Assembly: GCA_029262915.1 (NCBI GenBank) | Contig: JAJCYN010000249.1 | Location: 1-6,974 of the forward strand | Source: Flavobacteriales bacterium | GTDB taxonomy: Bacteria; Bacteroidota; Bacteroidia; Flavobacteriales_E; Vicingaceae | Direction: 5' to 3' | Length of the DNA stretch: 6,974 nucleotides | Shown here: positions 5,731 through 6,974 of the stretch, piece by piece | Position numbering within the stretch: position 1 is the stretch's first letter | How the letters are laid out: each line of letters begins with the position of its first letter | Notes under the pieces: model-generated | Database searches by the model: none | What the model was told of the DNA's origin: nothing | The model's input: only the letters and a program-made list of their open reading frames with translations | Made by a program: the position numbers and the translations under genes

Positions 5731-6435
5731 ATGAAAAAGATTACTACAACACTTTTAATAATAGTTTCATTACTATTTTTAAATCTTAATACCAGTGCAC
5801 AAGCCTTCCAAAAAGGGAATGTAAATTTTGACGTTGGCATTGGATTTGGAGCTTATGGAACAACTCAAACTCAAACTACGAAATTGTCATTTGGAGCAGT
5901 ATCTTCTGATACAACCTATACCGATTCGGACGGTGCGGCTAGTATGGTAATACCTATTAGTTTTGAATACGGTGTTTCTGATAAAATAGGTATTGGTGCT
6001 GATTTAATAATTAACAATTATATTATTGCAGAAGAAGATAAAGATGCTATTTCAAGCGTAAAAGCTTTTGATTTTGGAGCTAAGTTTAATTATCATCTTT
6101 TGAATTCTGATAAAAATGACCTAATGATAGGAGTTGGTATTGGTTTTTCGTCAATAAAATGGGAGTTAGAACCAAACATTCATCAGTTTATTGAATCATA
6201 TAGTGGATCTTGTGTCTATTGGAGTATTGGAATAACAGATCGTATTTTCTTTTCAGAGAATGTTGGCATTCTTTTTAATTTAGGTTATAAAGGGTATAGT
6301 TACTCAGGTTTAGAAGCTGAGCTTACTTCTGAGGCTAAGGAGGTTATTAGTTCCTTTGGTGCCACATTTAGTCAGGAAATAGATTGGAAATTTAACGGAG
6401 TTAATATAGGAACCGGCTTGGCGTTAAAATTCTAA
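5731..6435 (+). CDS. Secreted outer-membrane beta-barrel-like protein, function unknown
   Basis: The 234-residue product begins with a Sec signal peptide: a basic MKK start, a hydrophobic core LLIIVSLLFLNL, and a likely signal peptidase I site after TSAQA at about residue 24. The mature part alternates polar and hydrophobic residues with many Gly and aromatic residues in strand-like stretches (for example NVNFDVGIGFGAYG, IPISFEYGVSDKIGIGADLI, FGAKFNYHLL, DLMIGVGIGFSSI). It ends in the strand VNIGTGLALKF with a terminal Phe, the signature recognised by the BAM complex. Length and strand count suggest an 8- to 10-strand barrel of the OmpA/OmpW-like superfamily, but I do not recognise a specific family or substrate. 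It has its own candidate promoter 31 bp upstream and is probably separate from the fad operon. Its stop codon overlaps that of the convergent M16 gene. Confidence 0.82.
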   Translation: MKKITTTLLIIVSLLFLNLNTSAQAFQKGNVNFDVGIGFGAYGTTQTQTTKLSFGAVSSDTTYTDSDGAASMVIPISFEYGVSDKIGIGADLIINNYIIAEEDKDAISSVKAFDFGAKFNYHLLNSDKNDLMIGVGIGFSSIKWELEPNIHQFIESYSGSCVYWSIGITDRIFFSENVGILFNLGYKGYSYSGLEAELTSEAKEVISSFGATFSQEIDWKFNGVNIGTGLALKF

Positions 6436-6974
6436 AGCTTTCCAACCACAATTTCTTTTAAATCAGCTTTATTAAAATAGTTAGCCCCTAATTCCAATAA
6501 GGTTTTAGGGGTTATTTCTTTTATGGTTTTTATATAGTTATTATAAAAACTATAATCTAAGCCATATTCATTTACACTCTCAAATAAAGAAGCCATATTA
6601 AATGGTCCATCACAAGATTTTAGGAGATGCCCGAGCATATAGTTCTTAACCAGTTCTAATTCTTCTTTTGGAATTTCTTGAGTGCGTACCCACTCTATTT
6701 CCTTGTATATTTCGGTTAGTGCATTTTTAGTTACATCACTACCAACTTCGGTAGAAATAAAGAAATGACCAGCATTTTTAAGTGAGATTATTCCAGAACC
6801 AATTCCATAGGTATATCCCTTATCTTCTCTAATGTTTCGCATTAACCTTGATCCAAAATATCCGCCTAAGATGGTATTTAATATTTGTAGACCAAAATAA
6901 TCTTTATGTAATTTGTTCGGAAAAACTCGCCCAATTCTGATTGCAGATTGTAATGCATTTTTTTTCTCGATATA
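6432..6974 (-). CDS. M16 family peptidase (insulinase/MPP-like), C-terminal part (5' partial)
   Basis: Read on the minus strand, the frame is open from the window edge (6974) to TAG at 6434-6432, giving 180 residues. The ATG at 6842 is internal. The segment is the M16 C-terminal domain: DYFGLQILNTILGGYFGSRLM (residues 25-45), then NIREDKGYTYGIGSGI (47-62), then a helical EIPKEELELVKNYMLG region (about 100-115). R49 and Y56, seven residues apart, fit the Arg/Tyr substrate-binding pair described for this domain. The zinc-binding HxxEH motif belongs to the N-terminal half, outside the window, so it cannot be said whether this is the catalytic subunit or the partner subunit that flavobacteria often encode next to it. 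The likely location is periplasmic or outer-membrane associated, but the signal region is not visible. The gene converges on the barrel-protein gene and overlaps its stop by 4 bp. Confidence 0.93.
   Translation of the reverse strand, partial: YIEKKNALQSAIRIGRVFPNKLHKDYFGLQILNTILGGYFGSRLMRNIREDKGYTYGIGSGIISLKNAGHFFISTEVGSDVTKNALTEIYKEIEWVRTQEIPKEELELVKNYMLGHLLKSCDGPFNMASLFESVNEYGLDYSFYNNYIKTIKEITPKTLLELGANYFNKADLKEIVVGKL
6485..6522 (+). terminator. Candidate intrinsic terminator of the outer-membrane protein gene, inside the M16 gene
   Basis: CCCCTAA (6485-6491) pairs exactly with TTAGGGG (6505-6511). Inside, CC (6494-6495) can pair with GG (6501-6502) across a symmetric TT/TT internal loop. 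The right arm is followed at once by TTATTTCTTTT (6512-6522), a T-rich tail on the plus strand. The hairpin lies 49 bp after the barrel gene stop codon. It is within the convergent M16 coding sequence, where the same bases encode part of ITPKTLLELGAN near the C-terminus. Confidence 0.55.

Overview
The window looks like a piece of chromosome from a member of the Bacteroidota, most likely a marine-type flavobacterium. The evidence is strongly A/T-biased coding sequence, start codons without clear Shine-Dalgarno sites, a candidate promoter of the Bacteroidetes type (TTTG / TAnnTTTG), an S23-type four-helix-bundle gene with heptamer A/T repeats around it, and protein sequences close to what I recall from Flavobacteriia. 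The assignment is from memory and pattern, not a database search.

Positions 1-5250 (+ strand) are a fatty-acid beta-oxidation operon in the order fadN (3-hydroxyacyl-CoA dehydrogenase/enoyl-CoA hydratase, 5' end outside the window), fadA (thiolase) and fadE (acyl-CoA dehydrogenase). Together they cover all four chemical steps of the cycle: FadE makes the enoyl-CoA, FadN hydrates and oxidises it, and FadA cleaves off acetyl-CoA. The gene order matches the fadN-fadA-fadE operon of Bacillus subtilis. Two unrelated genes interrupt it. Between fadN and fadA is a four-helix-bundle (S23/IVS family) gene whose flanks carry related 7/14-bp repeats in direct and inverted orientation, so it looks like an inserted cassette. 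Between fadA and fadE is a GNAT acetyltransferase, preceded by a bulged palindrome resembling a dispersed Bacteroidetes repeat. The GNAT reading frame extends upstream of its first conventional start codon.

Positions 5275-5646 hold a SiaC-family (DUF1987) regulatory phosphoprotein gene 24 bp after fadE, probably read from the same transcript. It keeps the Asn-Thr-Ser-Ser phosphorylation segment, but no partner kinase or phosphatase is visible.

Positions 5647-6435 contain a short intergenic region with a candidate promoter inside an inverted repeat, then a secreted outer-membrane beta-barrel-like protein of unknown function. On the minus strand, 6432-6974 is the C-terminal part of an M16 (insulinase/MPP-like) peptidase. 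The two convergent genes overlap at their stop codons, and the probable terminator of the barrel gene lies inside the M16 coding sequence.

There is no stretch over 300 bases without a gene, and I saw no tRNA, rRNA, CRISPR array or transposase. The least explained element is the repeat-flanked four-helix-bundle cassette.
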